NCBI GenBank assembly: GCA_015350385.1
Contig: WNKI01000004.1
Location: 3,314,855-3,378,854, forward strand
DNA from: Aculops lycopersici
Taxonomy: Eukaryota; Arthropoda; Arachnida; Trombidiformes; Eriophyidae
Length of the DNA: 64,000 nucleotides
Reading direction: 5' to 3'
The notes under the pieces are model-generated. The model was not told the origin of the DNA. It searched no databases and was given only the letters and a program-made list of their open reading frames with translations. The position numbers were made by a program, and so were the translations under genes. Numbering within the stretch: position 1 is the stretch's first letter; every line of letters begins with the position of its first letter. Below are positions 10,254-24,325 of the stretch, in pieces.

Positions 10254-11789
10254 TTATTCTGTTACTTTATTCTTGAGCAGTTTCTTGCCTTTGTTACCAT
10301 GTCGCTTCCTTTTATAGGAACTTGTCTTTCGATTGCCCAAACTCTTACCAAGCCAACCTGGCAATGCAAACTTGATATTCTGATTATCTCGTGGATCGGA
10401 ACTGTCACCTGTGCCACCTGTATCCACCAAGTCAGCCTCGCCATCAAACTCTGGCTCGGTTTTGCACATAACGTTCGTCGTGCAATCTTCGGTGTTCATA
10501 ACTCGAATACGCATCTTAAGTCGCTTGTCGTCGCTTGTCGTTATCTCGGAAACGAATAAACTAGGCGACGTGCTCATTGGACGTCGCCCATTACTAATGG
10601 ATAGTTTGTTTTCAAATATGAGATTCTGCTTTAGGTTAAGTTTCTCCTCCTCGGTGAATGGAGTTGATAAAGTCATCAATGGATCCTGATACCAATAATA
10701 TTTGGGCACTTCAATGTTGAGTCGTTGCATCACCAAGCTCATTACAATATCGCATTTGCCCGTTATCTTTAAGTAGGCACAATCATCTTTGGGTGTATAC
10801 TGAAGATTTATAATCACCAGCTTTGTCTTTGGCTCATTCTCGCCAGCCTGTCTCTTGATACTCTTTGGCCACAAGCAATGATATCGAGTGAGAACTTTTA
10901 GACTAGAACCAAGACAGATTATAAGTTCAGCCCTTTCGGCTGCCTTGCTCGCTTGCTCCCAATTCATCGGTTGCTTGGTTCGGTTCCTCTCACCAAATAA
11001 TACAATGGTATCTTTCAAGTTGTTATCCGGCTCCGGACAATCATGACACTTTCTTCCAGTTTTATGGCGAAATCGAGAGGTTTTGCTTGTGACATCGGCC
11101 TCGCGGTAGTATTGTTTCTCACAATTTTGACAGGCCTCTAAAAACATATTGCCATGCAATTCTGATAGGTGATTTTTAGGTATGCCTGAACGTATATGTA
11201 AACCATCGCAGTTTTGCGAAACAACATGCCTGATAATGCGACGTCTACATAGCTCCTTTATCGCCATGTGGGTCAAGGTTGGCTCGGCAGCTGAGAGATC
11301 ACTGTTCTTGGCTAAAGAGAAGTGGCCCTTTTGCTTTATTTGTGTCCACAAGCCATTGGGCCCTCGGTAGTCGGGGATCGAGGCCGATGTTGAGATTCCA
11401 GCTCCCGTATAGACTACAATGTTTTTATATTCTTGAATTAACCTAGCCAATTGACCAGATTTCTGCTCAATACTCTCAATAGGCTCCTCTTGCTCCATAG
11501 TCCTCTGTTTAAGTACCTTTCTTGCTTGAGTTGCCTTGATCTTTGCTTGAGCTTCGGGAATCAGGAATGCCCAAGACGTAAGCGCATCGGCCTCCTCTTT
11601 TGTTCGGCTCGGTTCGGCTTTTTGCAATATCTTCACAATTTCTCTGACAGTATAAACAGGTGATTCCGATGCTGCTACTTGGGGATCGGAACCGTCGTTT
11701 TGGTTGAGATCATATCGAGTTCGCTCTTGCTTGCTGGCTCGTCTAGTTGCAATAGTTGACTTGACTGGCTGATTGGATTCATTGTCCAT
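10254..11789 (-). CDS. Sirt7: Sirtuin 7-type NAD-dependent deacylase, single exon
   Basis: SIRT7 removes acyl groups from histone (H3K18) and nucleolar proteins, using NAD. The product is 511 residues. The catalytic domain starts near residue 110 with VVYTGAGIST and PDYRGPNGLWT. SAAEPTLTHMAI and SQNCDGLHIRSGIP are characteristic of SIRT7 rather than SIRT6. The catalytic His is residue 212 in ELHGNMF. Two Cys pairs for zinc are intact (CQNC and CHDC). NAD-contacting residues follow in ICLGSSL. The C-terminal 120 residues are low complexity and end in a Lys/Arg-rich cluster (KRKRHGNKGKK), plausibly a nuclear or nucleolar targeting signal. It has no introns. The start context is AAGATGG. Confidence 0.96.
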   Translation of the reverse strand: MDNESNQPVKSTIATRRASKQERTRYDLNQNDGSDPQVAASESPVYTVREIVKILQKAEPSRTKEEADALTSWAFLIPEAQAKIKATQARKVLKQRTMEQEEPIESIEQKSGQLARLIQEYKNIVVYTGAGISTSASIPDYRGPNGLWTQIKQKGHFSLAKNSDLSAAEPTLTHMAIKELCRRRIIRHVVSQNCDGLHIRSGIPKNHLSELHGNMFLEACQNCEKQYYREADVTSKTSRFRHKTGRKCHDCPEPDNNLKDTIVLFGERNRTKQPMNWEQASKAAERAELIICLGSSLKVLTRYHCLWPKSIKRQAGENEPKTKLVIINLQYTPKDDCAYLKITGKCDIVMSLVMQRLNIEVPKYYWYQDPLMTLSTPFTEEEKLNLKQNLIFENKLSISNGRRPMSTSPSLFVSEITTSDDKRLKMRIRVMNTEDCTTNVMCKTEPEFDGEADLVDTGGTGDSSDPRDNQNIKFALPGWLGKSLGNRKTSSYKRKRHGNKGKKLLKNKVTE

Positions 11790-14700
11790 CTTGGTGGATG
11801 GATTGTTATTACTGTGATTTGTTTTGATTATTGAACTTAGAACATCATCCGTTTAAGAATCGAACAATCATTTTTGTTTGTGAAAAATTTCTTAAACGGA
11901 AAATGGAACTTTTTTGTTGATAGAAGAACCTTTTCCGTTCCCAGCTGATCCTGCTCTAAAATTGAGCTAGTTTTTCCTCTCGTTCTTCTTCGTTTAGTTA
12001 GTAGTAGTTTATCTTGGGCGGCTACGTTACTAAAATCATTGACCCTGTCCGAAAAGGCGATAGCGTGATAATATATACGATCGCTTTAAGTTGAATTTGG
12101 GACAAATAACTGGATAAGTTATTAGTTTAGTAGTTTGATAAAAAAAATAAGTGTACGCAGAGGAAAGGTGGAAAAGTATGGCGTGAAAAATGGGTAAAAT
12201 CGAGAGTGAGCTTGTGAGCCTTTTCGCAGGCCAACAAACAACTGCACAACTTTCGGCCAGGAGTAGCGGTGGCTCGTTGTCCTTAGAATTGCATGGCAAA
12301 TTTGTGCACTCAGAGATTTCGTTCATTGGTCGTCCAGGAAAACGAGGGCTAAATCCCCAGTTTCTTGTGAGCGACGATAGAGTGGAATGCGAATCGGGAC
12401 AAGCGAGATGCTTTGACAGACGAGGGCGTGGCGCGGGTATCTCAATATTTCGCATAGAAACCTTTCCTATCACCCCACTTGATATAGAACTAGAGTTTAT
12501 TACTGTCAGCTCGGAGTCAAGTTATAACCGATGGTTGTGTTTAGGCGGAAAGCGTAAATCAAATCATGCACTAGATTCAACTTGTCGCATTTTCGGTCTT
12601 ATCGACCGATCAACCAGCAGACAAGTAACGGTAAATGTTAGGTTCTGTGTGCCTATCATGTACAATGCTCAACAAGTTTGCACGAGGCATCGACAGGTGG
12701 AGCCAACTAGTCTTCTCAATCGGTGAGCTTTGAAGCGGCGCAACCCTTTCGTTTCAGTTCGCAATCCAAGTCTGTTTTGGGCAGCAAGTTTCCAGGTTAT
12801 TGTGGCAACAACGGCGCTGGCCGATCCGATTGGCTTACCGCTTGGCCGCCGACAATCATGACGACGCCGATCGAGGCAACTGCAATGGAAACGGTGACGA
12901 TGGTGGCGGTGCAGTCAGAGAGAAGGCAACCTTGCCGGAGTGGAGAATTTCCTAGTCTGGTGAGCTAGCTAGCTTGGCGGCGAGCAGAACATTTGGCAAG
13001 CTAATGTTAGTAAGCGTTGGTGGTGACTATGGGAGCAGCAACAAGAGTGGTGAGATAGTATTGAGCACTTGGATTGTCGTAACAAACATAGAGGAAAATC
13101 AAGTGGGAGCAGCAGAGTAACCTCCAGTTGTTTGCCGACCGACCAGGTATTTTAGCAAGCCAGCTAACATGGCAAATTTCTCTCTCTCTTTCTCCCATTG
13201 GCATTAGAAGGCGAGCAAGCGGCTTGAATGGCAGGCTGAAACTCATAAACCTAGAAGCGACGTTTGTAAGTTGATGTTGCGGCCAGCCAGTCGGTTCCGG
13301 TTGCTCGCGATTTTTCAGAGCTCAAATGAGAAGTTTGAATCATTATCGCCCGAGAGTAATGAGTGTTCATGTTGCAATTCCGAATCCGATGTGCCGGGCA
13401 AGTCGAGATTCGGCAGCCCCTTTGCCTTCGATTGCTAGCTTGCCGCCACAGAAGTAAGAGCTCGTTCATTAAGATTAGCACTAATGGCATCACAATTGAA
13501 CGTTTCCTACGAGCTCCACTTATACCTTCGCCTTAAGAGCCTTCGGGGTCCGCGAAACTCGAAGGGCTTCGCTCCGCTAGCGGAATTGGAGACTCCCGGT
13601 ATCCAACTAGCAGCAAAGAGACAAAAAGAGTTTAGCATTGAGTTTGATTATATTGTGTGCGAGTCGAGCAAGCAAACTCAATTTAACGGCAGCAACTTAC
13701 CTGTCGGCAATCACTCATTTGTGCTCTGTCCGCTGGTCGTCGACGTCAAGTCTCTGTTGTGTGAGCTAGATTAATTTAGCCTCACTGAGATCACAATCGA
13801 CGTATGATCACAAAATAGAGCTTGAAGCACAATTCTAACTCGATTTCCTCCCCCGTTCTCCTTTAATGGCCCGTCGGCCACCAAGACCAACTCTTTCGAA
13901 CGAATCGAGGATTGAAGACAAGCCATAAACTCTCACTACCTGAACTCTTGCATTCAATCCATTTATTTGATTCCATTCTTTCCTAGTTGGAACGGAGTCA
14001 ATGAGCATTATAATCTCTGCACCTCGTCAGGCGAATCAATTCAAATTTGAAATTTGATCTAGAGAGATCGAGTAAAGAAGAGAGATTCAAGGTAGAGCGG
14101 CACGCGTGTGGTGATTAGCGCCTTGCCAAGTTAAAATTGCTCGCATACCAGGGAATCCATCTGATGTGGCCTCAATCAGCAACCGATTCAGCGGATAGCT
14201 AGCTAGCTCGAGAACAACTACCCATACCTTTTCTATTCTACCCTTTTTTCTCACTCGCCTCATGAGATCGGCTCTATCGTATTTGGGACGAAGATAACAG
14301 GTTGCAGAGGCATTCGTGTTAGATTGGCTCTCGCTGAGGTATTGGAACTTAACTTTTCGAAATTCCGATGACAACTTGCAAGTCGATTTACGAGGAAAAA
14401 AGCGAGCTTGATAATGGAACGGAAAAAAGGGAGGTAGCTCAAACGGTGTGAGAATTGTGTTGTATGGTCGGCGTTTGGTCAACTCAGAAGACAGTGACGC
14501 TCCCATTAGTCTCCGTGTGGTTGTGAGACAATTCTGAGGACAATTGGAAACTCCGCACTCTCCCATGGTCTTACCCGCAACTGATTCGATTTCCCCCCCC
14601 CCTCTTTCTCTCTCTTCTTTCCTCTGTTCCAGTTCGTGCTAATTGACCTAAACACTCCAAGGGCACGAGCTCAGCTGATGGGCCCGACGGCTAGAAAGTT

Positions 14701-17700
14701 TTGAAACCACTTGTTACCTTTGTATGATGGTCGAGTGGGCTAGTCGCCCGAAAAGTTTGCTTAATGCACTGGCAGCTAAACTCTGGCGCGAAACGCGAGC
14801 GTTTTACAACAGACCGCAAGACAAATCGGTCATCTGAACCCACTGGACGTTGTCAGGTACCAGGTTGCGGTTACGTTTGGCCAGGTAAGCGAATCTAAGT
14901 TGGCACAAGACAATTGCAAACATGAAAAGACGACAAAGCCACCAGGAGAGTGACTATTTGGTTAGCCGACAAGCTTTAGTCGGCAGTCTAATCCAATCTT
15001 TGCCGAGATTGGGCCACACAGTCAGGGAGCGAAAAACAATGGCCATTAGTTGGCAGTAGTAGACTAGCTGGATAGTGAGCAAGTGACGCCTGATCTCGAG
15101 TTAGTCTATCCGTCGGACGGCAGGTGAGCTAGCGTAGCTGTCAGCTAACAACACAAAAGGCCATCTGGTTCAAGTTCTTGGTGCTGCTGTCGTCTGTTTC
15201 TTTTCTCTTTATCCAACCACTTGGCCAACTGAGCAACTCGACTGGCCAACTAAAATGAACTTGTGGCCAATCGGGCCACAGGTTCAGTTGTTGCTGCTGC
15301 CGATGGTTGCAAAGATGACGGCTACTCATAGAGTAGAGAGGATGGAGAAAGCGAAGAGGGTGAGGCGACGAGAGCGAGTATTGCACCCGGCCAATGCTAC
15401 TCTATCTTCATTTTCACCTTTGCTTTTAGACGAACTTACTTTCTTGATGCACATCTAATCGCAACTGGCCACCACTTGTTGCTCACCGCTCAGCTCTCGC
15501 TTCGGTCCCGCGCCGCTCGTTGCGCGTAAACATTTGCGGCCAACAAAAAGTGGCAAGCTAATGGCAGGCTAGAGTTAGGCAAAGCAGTAAGAGCCACGAG
15601 TGTTGGTGGAAAAACGCATTGAGTTAGTGTGATACCTGCTAAATGGATTTTATTGACTTTGAAAGCGAGAGTTGATGCGAGTTTTTTAACATACCTGCTC
15701 GCTAGTCGTCATCGTCGTCGACGTTAGAGTTTCGTAATTTAAACTCCACTTGAAAGTTACTGCGGATCAATCTCAATCAGATTGCGCCAATGAGTCGGTC
15801 ACTAAGTTAGTCAGTCAGTCAGAAATGTGTGGAAATTTTCTCGACTTGACTAAAAGCATTTTTGTCCGCAAAGTATACTTGAGTCGAGAGTTTGATGAGA
15901 GAAAGTAGTGAGAGAACAACAGAAGCAAACTGTCATTTTGCACTAATCTTTACTGCTATAATGTAAATTTAAATTTTAACTTGAATGCAAGTGGAACTAA
16001 AATAGCAAATGCAAATCAGCTGCTCCTGTTGCCATTGCGTAACAAGGTAAAGAGTTGGATTTTTCAGGTAACTTAGAGTTCCGCTTATTAGCGCGCGAGT
16101 TGTTGCCTGCTAGTTTCGTGTGTTTAGTATTATTTTGTTTCGTTTTAAAAACGCTAACAACGGTAGCGACGAAGGAAACAACGACAACAGCAGTAACAAT
16201 AACAACAACAGTATGCACAATGATTATGTTAAACGACTCACATACGAAGAATGCTGCCTGTTGCCTGTGACTTAGAACGAGAGTGCCGATCTTTAATTGA
16301 GAGCCAAGAGACAACGAAGGCTACTGCTACTGCACCCTCAAAGTTGTTGAGCTCATTTAGCTCGAGTTATAACTTTCAACTTATATCATGCGTAAGTGAG
16401 TGAGCAAGCGAACAGGCAACAATTGGTGTTGGTCATCCGGTGAGCGACAAAAGAGCAACGACAAAACGACAGCTTGTCGGCGACGACAGGTAAACTATCT
16501 TTGTGAATGGCCCTCTGATTTGTTGCGGCCAACTTGTTGCTCTCACCGGGCGGCTTCGAATTCATTAGTGGCGGCAGTTGGAAAGGTAGCAAAAGCATCA
16601 GCAAGGTCAAGTGATTTATCTCGAGCGGTCGTCTGTCTTGCCCAAACACCATTATACTGCCTGCTGAGCATCTTGCCAACTTTGCTTCTTGGTTCGTGTC
16701 TGAATCTCTACGGAATGGGAGTCAACTTGTATTAAAAGACGACTTGGCAATGGAGTTTATCATTTTCGTATCCTCTCTATCGTGTGAGAATCACAAAAGC
16801 ATTCGTCACCATTGAGGTTCGTGATCTCGACTAATTGGCGGCCTCACCTGGCCGGCTTTAAAATGCGCCTAGCTAAATGGAGACAAAGAGCCCTGGTCAT
16901 TCTCCTCGGCCAAACAGACGACGACGACGACAAAATTTGAAATAGTTTAGCTCGCAAGCTGAACATTTAATCTGCCGACTCAAATGCTTCAAGTTGAAAT
17001 TTTAAAAATTTTCTTCACGCTTGTCAATCACTCAAGTCGACTCAGGATTTCCTCTCCTTTTTGTTGAACGCCTGTTGGGGGCGTGGCCGCTTGCTTCCTC
17101 TCTTGTGGCATCTCAAATCTCACTTGTCTTATGGGATGAGTAAGCATCGAAATGAGCATCCCAATGTCTATAACCTGTAGTCGTTCTACTTGTTTCCTGT
17201 AGTTCCGTCGTCGTCACCGCCGCTGCCAAATACCAGCGCCATTGCCTAGCGTCATGATGACCACGATGATCGGCGGCTCTTGCGTTACGGTTACGCTTAA
17301 CGGACTACACGACGCCGGGAAGACTCGTTCCGAGTTTCCGATTTACCATCATTGAGCAAAGTGGTGGCAACAAAACTCAAGCTGCTAAAACCCGATGACT
17401 CAGACATATCAGCCAGTCGGCCAACTATCTGCTGTCTGGATAATCGAGCTTCAAGCCGCTTAGCCAGCTTCGACGAGCGGCAATCAGCGACTACTGAGGC
17501 GGTGGCAAGTTCTTGTTGTCAGTGGTCAACTCAAACTCCTATCGCATAACTTTGCCGTAGCCAACGCTGACAAAACGAAACTCATCAATTGGCTAGTAGC
17601 ATGTTAGTCGTTGCAGCTATTACTTATTTTATTTTAGAGATTTACCTGTCGGGAAGTAATAGCGCGGCAACAGGTGAGTTATGAACAGTGAGAGTCCCGG

Positions 17701-20700
17701 AAGGAGGCGCTCCATCCCTTTCTTTCTCTGATCTGGCAATCGGGTGGCCAGATTAACCAAACTTAGCCATAGACGGAAATAAAGAGTAAAAGAGAGAGAG
17801 AGAGAGAAAGCAGCTGCATGCTCATGCTACACTTTCATTTAGCGCATCGTTTGGTTACCCTAGTCATAATTTCTGATTCATTGATTCTCTCCCCCCTTCG
17901 ATGAAGTTTTCCATTACATGTTGGTTGTTAGAGCAATTGGAAAAGAGCGTAAAGAGAAGCAAAATAAGTGTAAGTTTTTAGGGTGAAAAACATCAGAGTT
18001 GCCCGAATGCACCTGTAACTTTTGGGCAAACGCTTGAGTGTCGACTGAGGAGTGTAGAATCTCCCTCTTGGTTGCTGGATCCTTAGCCTAAAAGATGCTG
18101 TAGTTGTAGTGCTTTTCTCCTAATACTGAATTGAACATAAGAGTAATACAATGTTACATAACTCGTAAATGGAAGAGGCAGGCGAGCGATTCCTTTACCT
18201 TCCACCTGAACTCTCATTTGCGGCATCCCAACCAAGGGACGATGACGACGACAACGAATACATACGATTAGGAATAGGAATAAGAATAAGAATGGGTATA
18301 AGTAAAGAATTTGAGCCGAGGCAAGAGCGAGGACAAGCGACGAGGCCACTCGACAACGACGACTGCCTAGACGATGATGATGATGATGATCGAATGTGGT
18401 GTTCGTGTTGTGAGCTGTGTAATGGTTGTAGAGTTGTTGCTTTTGGCTCGGCCACTTTGCCTCTCGAGTTTCCATTTCACTTGCGATGATGGCTCAAGTT
18501 GGACTCCTCTCTAGATTTTCTGCACTCTAAAATGATGATTGTCAGAGGCGCAAAAAGAGCGAGAGTTCTTCTCGGGCAAATTTGAGCAAAGTCAGCGGAC
18601 CGCGTTTTGTTGTGTTCTACAGGTGGCTGCTGCCGCTCGGTGTATTCAATTGCCAACGACGACGAGAACGCAGACAACAATCGGTCACAAGGCGAAGTTG
18701 ACTTGCTACCGGCGTCAAGTCAACTTTCGCCGCAAATTGGGCCATCAAACTCAAATCTTCTATTCGTCGAGAGGGAATATCCTGAAGCAACCTGTTGCGC
18801 ACGACGGTCGCCAAGACGAGATTCTCGAGCTCATTGACATCTCTCCTCAGGAACTCTGACTTCGAATTGAGATTTAAGCGTCCAGTTCGACGAGTTTTGA
18901 GTTACTACGTTTATCCATCATGGCCGCCAGGTGACGCTTGGTTCCTTCATCTTGCACCAGCATCCCCGGGTTGCAACCTCCTTTCCATCTCACACATTTG
19001 ATATGATCACTTGCTTGCTTGCACAGCGTCGCATATAAAATCTCCAGCCACCTGTAAGAGTTGTGAGCAACTAGATTCAAGAACCGTGAGCAGATAGATG
19101 GCTAGATAGATGGATGGAAAGATGAGAAGTATCAACAGAGTTCGAGGATGGCGCATTGTGTTTGTGGATGTTTCCCATTCATTAGATTTTGCTAGCTCAC
19201 TCTGGTGGACAAGCAGTTAGATCTCTCGACTTGTAGGCTGGAAGCCGATGTGTTTGAGAGGCAGAGAGTCTCAGGTAAGAGTACAGCAAGTGGCGGTTTT
19301 GTGTTTCTGTCCGCTTGCGCTACGACGGGATGTCCAGCCCATTGGATGGCAAGCCGAGCGGAGCGAATGCCTACAAGTGGCCAGTTGCCACTGAGCCACT
19401 GGTGCCTCGGCTGCCCACACGGACGATACAATCTCACTACTGATTCCAAGTCCAAGTATCCATCTGTGTCCATGTCTATCCATGTCTGTATCTAGAATGG
19501 TTGCCGCCGTTACAAGTTGCAAGGATAGTGCGCGGGGCGCGCAGCAACAAGTGGCCGCCGCCACAGCAACAACAGCTGATCTTGCGTATGGCTTGGTCCC
19601 TTAGTTACGGTCTCGGTCTTTGCTGAATCTACAACAGCAACAACGACAACGACTCAAGTCGCATACAATTGTCGGCGAATGTTTTGATGCAACAACGAGA
19701 AATAGCAGCAATAACTGACAGCGATAACAATTTGACTTGTGAGCTCTCACAAAATCGAGTTACACAGGCGACAACTCGAACACAAAACACCGACCACTGG
19801 CCACCGAAGCTCGTTGAATGCCGCCTACGGCTCATGATGAACAGACATCAAACTTGACTCGCTAGTTACATGAGCCAACAGCATCAAAATCTCAACGGCA
19901 GCTCCCCTTCGATCGCCGCTTAGCTCGGCCGCTCGGCCTGGCCACCTAGCTGGCCAGTTAGCTGCGGACACTTGCCGACCAGTCAAACGCGACGCGATGC
20001 CGTCCTGGTCTGCAACAGTTTGCAAAGCATTTTCATTGATAGTTGCAGTGGTGGCAGAAGTGGAGTCGACGTCTTGAGTGTGTCCATCACTTGGAGACAC
20101 AATGAGACGAGAAGTGCAATGGTGAGCTACAAAGTTTTCCAAACTCTTCGAACTTCTGCCACTGGCGATGACTATGGAGCCGACTAACGAATCACCAGGT
20201 GAAAATTCGCCCGAAATTAGATATATACATTGAAAAATTTCAAGTCCTCAAAGTGGTTGACTCTAAAGGCACCAAATGAAGGTGGAGGAGGAGAAGGAGG
20301 ATGGCGTGCACTAAATCCATCCGATTCATGCAACCTGTTGTTTCTCTTTTGGGAGCAACAGCACAGGAATGTGGCAGGCCACTTCGTCAAGTTGCTCGCT
20401 TTGCGGATCATCCGGCCAGAAAAGTTGTCGTCGATGGGGACAAAAGTGGCTTTAGTGGCGGCCAACATCAAACTAACGGGATGTCATCTGCTTGCCCAGT
20501 TAGTTAGCTGGCTTGCTGTCTGTCGTCGGCAAGCTAACTTGAAGCCAACTAACAGAGGTGACACAATACACATGCTCACACACATACTAAACTCTCGGCG
20601 CCAAGACTGATGAAGGCTCATCAAACTTCAACCAGCAGCTTGCCGGTGTTACCGTCGTGTTCAGTGCATCTGTTGTCCAGCTACCAAGACTAAAATGACG

Positions 20701-23700
20701 ACTGTGAAAACGACGACGACGGAGCTCATCAATTGGTTGCCGTTGTGGTCAAAAGACATCGTCGTCGGAATTGTCGGAGAAAGGATTGGATGCGCAAGAA
20801 GAGTAGCCGCAGCGGCGGCAATCTATCCTGGCAAGACTAAAACTTGGAAGAAAAGTCGACGATGACTAATACTACGACGAAAACAGTAGGAACAACGATA
20901 AACTCAGTGGACTCTCGCTGCGAGAGCGAGGCTAACGGTGGGTAGCTTGGCAAGGGATGGCCAGTGAGCAGCGGAATTGGCAAGCTACGAATGGTAAACT
21001 CAACGAGCCTTGCCAGCTCGCCAAACAGACAGCCGATCTAGCGCCACTTGTGCCATTCTCCGAGTGTCTCGACCGGATTTGCGCCTGTGGCCGCGCCGCT
21101 AAGCAGCTGCAAACTGGCCGGCCACTCTCAGCTAGAGTCTCGCCAGGTAAACTCGTCGTCAACTGGCGAGATGCCGACGACGAATACCACTGCGAGCAAC
21201 GGGAAGACCATAATGGAGGCTAACAAGCACCATTATTATTATTACTATTATCAAGCGGCCAGCTCACTAGCCAGTTGAAGTAGCACCAGTAGCCATAACA
21301 ACGACAACGACGCTTGCTATGAAAGCGGCAACAGGTAGGTAGGCAGACGAGCAGGTTTAGAAGGAACAACAAGTGGCTAGTGAGGCATTACGGGTCCTTA
21401 GAGATGAAGATTGGGATTGATGCTCGAGACACGAATTGTGTCTCCTCTCGCTTTTGGCTCACACAATCGTCTGGTAAGCTCACCTGGAAGAGTGTACATT
21501 CTGATCAATGTTGAGCTGAAGCAGGTGGAGATGGAAGCCTACCTTCAGTCCAGTTTTCGTTCCGTCATCCATTCCAAGTGCCAGTGTTGCCTCTTGAAAT
21601 GACGGCCAAGATTAGGAGAGATCTTGTCGCTTTTCGTCTAGTCCAGTATGTGTTTTTTAAGTTTGCGGTTTGTCCGTAACGCGCACTGAGAGGTCGCAAC
21701 AATCGCCACTTGCCAACAGGCTGGTGGTGGGCTATTACACATGTACTTTTATGGCGTGTCCGTGGGTTTGAAAAGATAACTTAGGAGGACGGCAAAGCGA
21801 CGACGAGGAAACAAACCAGCGGCACAAAGATTGGGATTTAAGGCCTTGTGCTCTGGTTTCAATTTGAACAACATCAACAGTAATCATTCTGATAGTTTGG
21901 AGGGAAATCAAAATGCACTATCAATCGGAGAGTTGAAGTTTAGAAAGATGCAAACACAATTTAAGGTTTCGATTAGATGAACTAAACTCAATGTTGTCGC
22001 GACTGCCACTTATTTGGGTATTGAGTCAATTTTGGGATCCCATTGCACTCGACAAGAAGGAGAATAGGAGTGCAACTTGAATTTGCTTCAATTGCTCGAG
22101 ATTGTTGCTAGCACGAGATTCGAACATCACCACTAAGAAGTTGAATACTTTGCTATGGAACAACATAACTCAGGGTGTTGAGTTCCAAACTCAGTCGCTT
22201 GTTGTGGGCCAAGATGGTGTTCGTCGTGGCGGTTGGATATAGTCTAATGTTTTGTCGTAGTCTTTGGTTTTCAACTGCTCAAAACCCACACTAATACTGC
22301 TTTGTGTCTGCATGTCTCTCCATATGTTAGTGTATGTCTGTGTGTTTACGATGTTCGGGCTCTGAAAAATTTAAATGGCCACAGTATGAGGCTTATTACT
22401 AGCAACCCAAAAGCAAGCATCGCCGCGACCTCAAGGGCACCAAGTGGCGCGGCTTCTTTTTCCCGATATTATTGCCGCTTGTTGTGCGTTGTCCTGGTTC
22501 TCTTCTCATATATAGAAAGTTGGCTCGCGAGTCGCGACGTGAGTTGTCCAGGTGAGAGGTTAGTTTAGTTTAGTTGAGTTGAGGAGCGAGGCGCCAGGTA
22601 ATTTCCTGCTTCTCTGATGCTTTCTCTCATCCAGTAACACAACGCAACGCAACGCAACACAACGGAACACGAAACGGCGGAGCAGACGAAAAAGGTAGCC
22701 TAGTGGCGCGACATGAGTTGCGACTGCTAGCCAGCCAGTCGGCCAGTGGCCAGCGGTGGACTCGATTGTCAGTTGTTGCGCAAGCAAGTAAAATCCTGTT
22801 GCCACTCGGCCGGCCCGAGGCAACAGGTGGGCGCTCGCCCGCCGCCGCCGCACAGAATCCACCGTCCGCTTTTTAAAGGACCCAGCGCGTGGAGAAAGGT
22901 AAGCGGGCGGCACGAGCAACACCGCGGTCGCCGCAACAGAAGCAGCAGCAGCAGCGAGCACAGAGCCAGCGCGTGAGTGAATGCTTCAGCGGCGGGGTTG
23001 CACTGTGGAGAATAAATCACTGATGCTATCAGCTAATTGGTTTACCTGGTTGGTCATCCAGCGTCCAGCGTCCAAGTTGAGGCTCACCTGTGGCGTCGTT
23101 GTTCCTTTCCTCGCTGGCCGATGAATTGAAGCAAACAAAAGTTGTCGCTTCTCTCTAAACGAACCAAGTCCCAGTTCGCGGTCCTCATAAAATTGAAACC
23201 AAGAAAGATAATCAAAATCGACTTGCTGTTGTTGTCGTCTCTGTCGCCAGATTGGCGTGGCTGTTGCTGCTCACTTAGGTTGCTCACTGGTAACTAAATA
23301 ACTAAATGCAAGTAGAAGACGAAGAAACTTGAGTTCATTTCAAATATTTGAGGCGCTAAGTGAGCATAGTCCTCAAAAAGCTACTCCCAAGTCGAGGGCG
23401 GGGGAGAGAAAACTAACTAAACTCAATTTGGCCTGCAGTCCAACACTTAGCATTCACTCATCCATCACTTGAATAGATCTGTTCGAGGCCTGAAATTGGT
23501 TCAGTAATACGGCAGCTATGGCGGTCGAAGCGGCGGCGACCATCTCAGTGGTAACAGTTGCGATATTGTATAGGCAGATTTGCTGCCCTCTCTCTCTTTC
23601 TCTCCGTTTCGAGGTGGCGAATGCGATTATGACTGCGAAACTCATCATAAGCTCATGTGTGTTTGTTGTAATAACTTTCAGAAAGAGAGATGGATGATAG

Positions 23701-24288
23701 AAACACAATCGCTGCTCCAAAACTAGAACTTGGATATAAATTCTTGGTTCTCGCTTCTAATTCTCCCCAAAGTCGACACCCTGAGCGCCAAACTTTTTGC
23801 CTCGGGTCGTGGTGGTACGTCTATCTAAATTTTGGCTAGAAAAGAATGGAATATTTTGCAACTATTACCACTACCACGACTTCCTAGTTTTGGTTGCGCG
23901 AGAAGTATTCAAGTTCGCGCCTCCAAGTTTGTGGCAAACAAACAGGCAGGGAATTTGTGTGTGTTTCGAGGAAAAAGAACAACAAGTTCAGTGGCGCAAT
24001 TACGAAACGAGGCCAGAGACAGTGAGCGGCGGCCAAATTGGAGGCAGAAGCTAATGATTTATTCGGTTGCAGTGGCGACGGCAACGATACCCGGCGAGCC
24101 TCTGCGGCTTCCGGCTTCTCAGCTCGCGCTCTGGATCAAATTAGCACCATTAGAATAAAAACTAGCGCCAGATTTAGCAGCAGCAGCAGCAGCAGTGAAA
24201 GCGACGACTACGATGACGAGACGAGGGAATCAAGTTGGTTTCGGTAAGTGTAGAGTGGCTCGCGGCGAGATGGAGAAAAGTTTAAAGA

Positions 24289-24325
24289 AATAATAGTAAT
24301 AGTAATAATAATAATAATAATAATC
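24289..24325. repeat. Trinucleotide (TAA)n microsatellite
   Basis: Uninterrupted or nearly uninterrupted AAT/TAA repeats follow two TAG-interrupted units. It is a simple-sequence repeat in the gene-poor region and produces a spurious poly-Tyr frame on the other strand. Confidence 0.9.

Noticed and set aside
12190..12726. 178-codon plus-strand ORF in the gene-poor region
   Set aside because: No domain, signal peptide, membrane span or family resemblance, and an overlapping antisense ORF of similar length. It starts in AT-rich DNA without context support. Probably chance.
14087..14566. 159-codon minus-strand ORF
   Set aside because: No recognisable features and uneven composition; length is within what a 16-kb non-coding stretch can produce.
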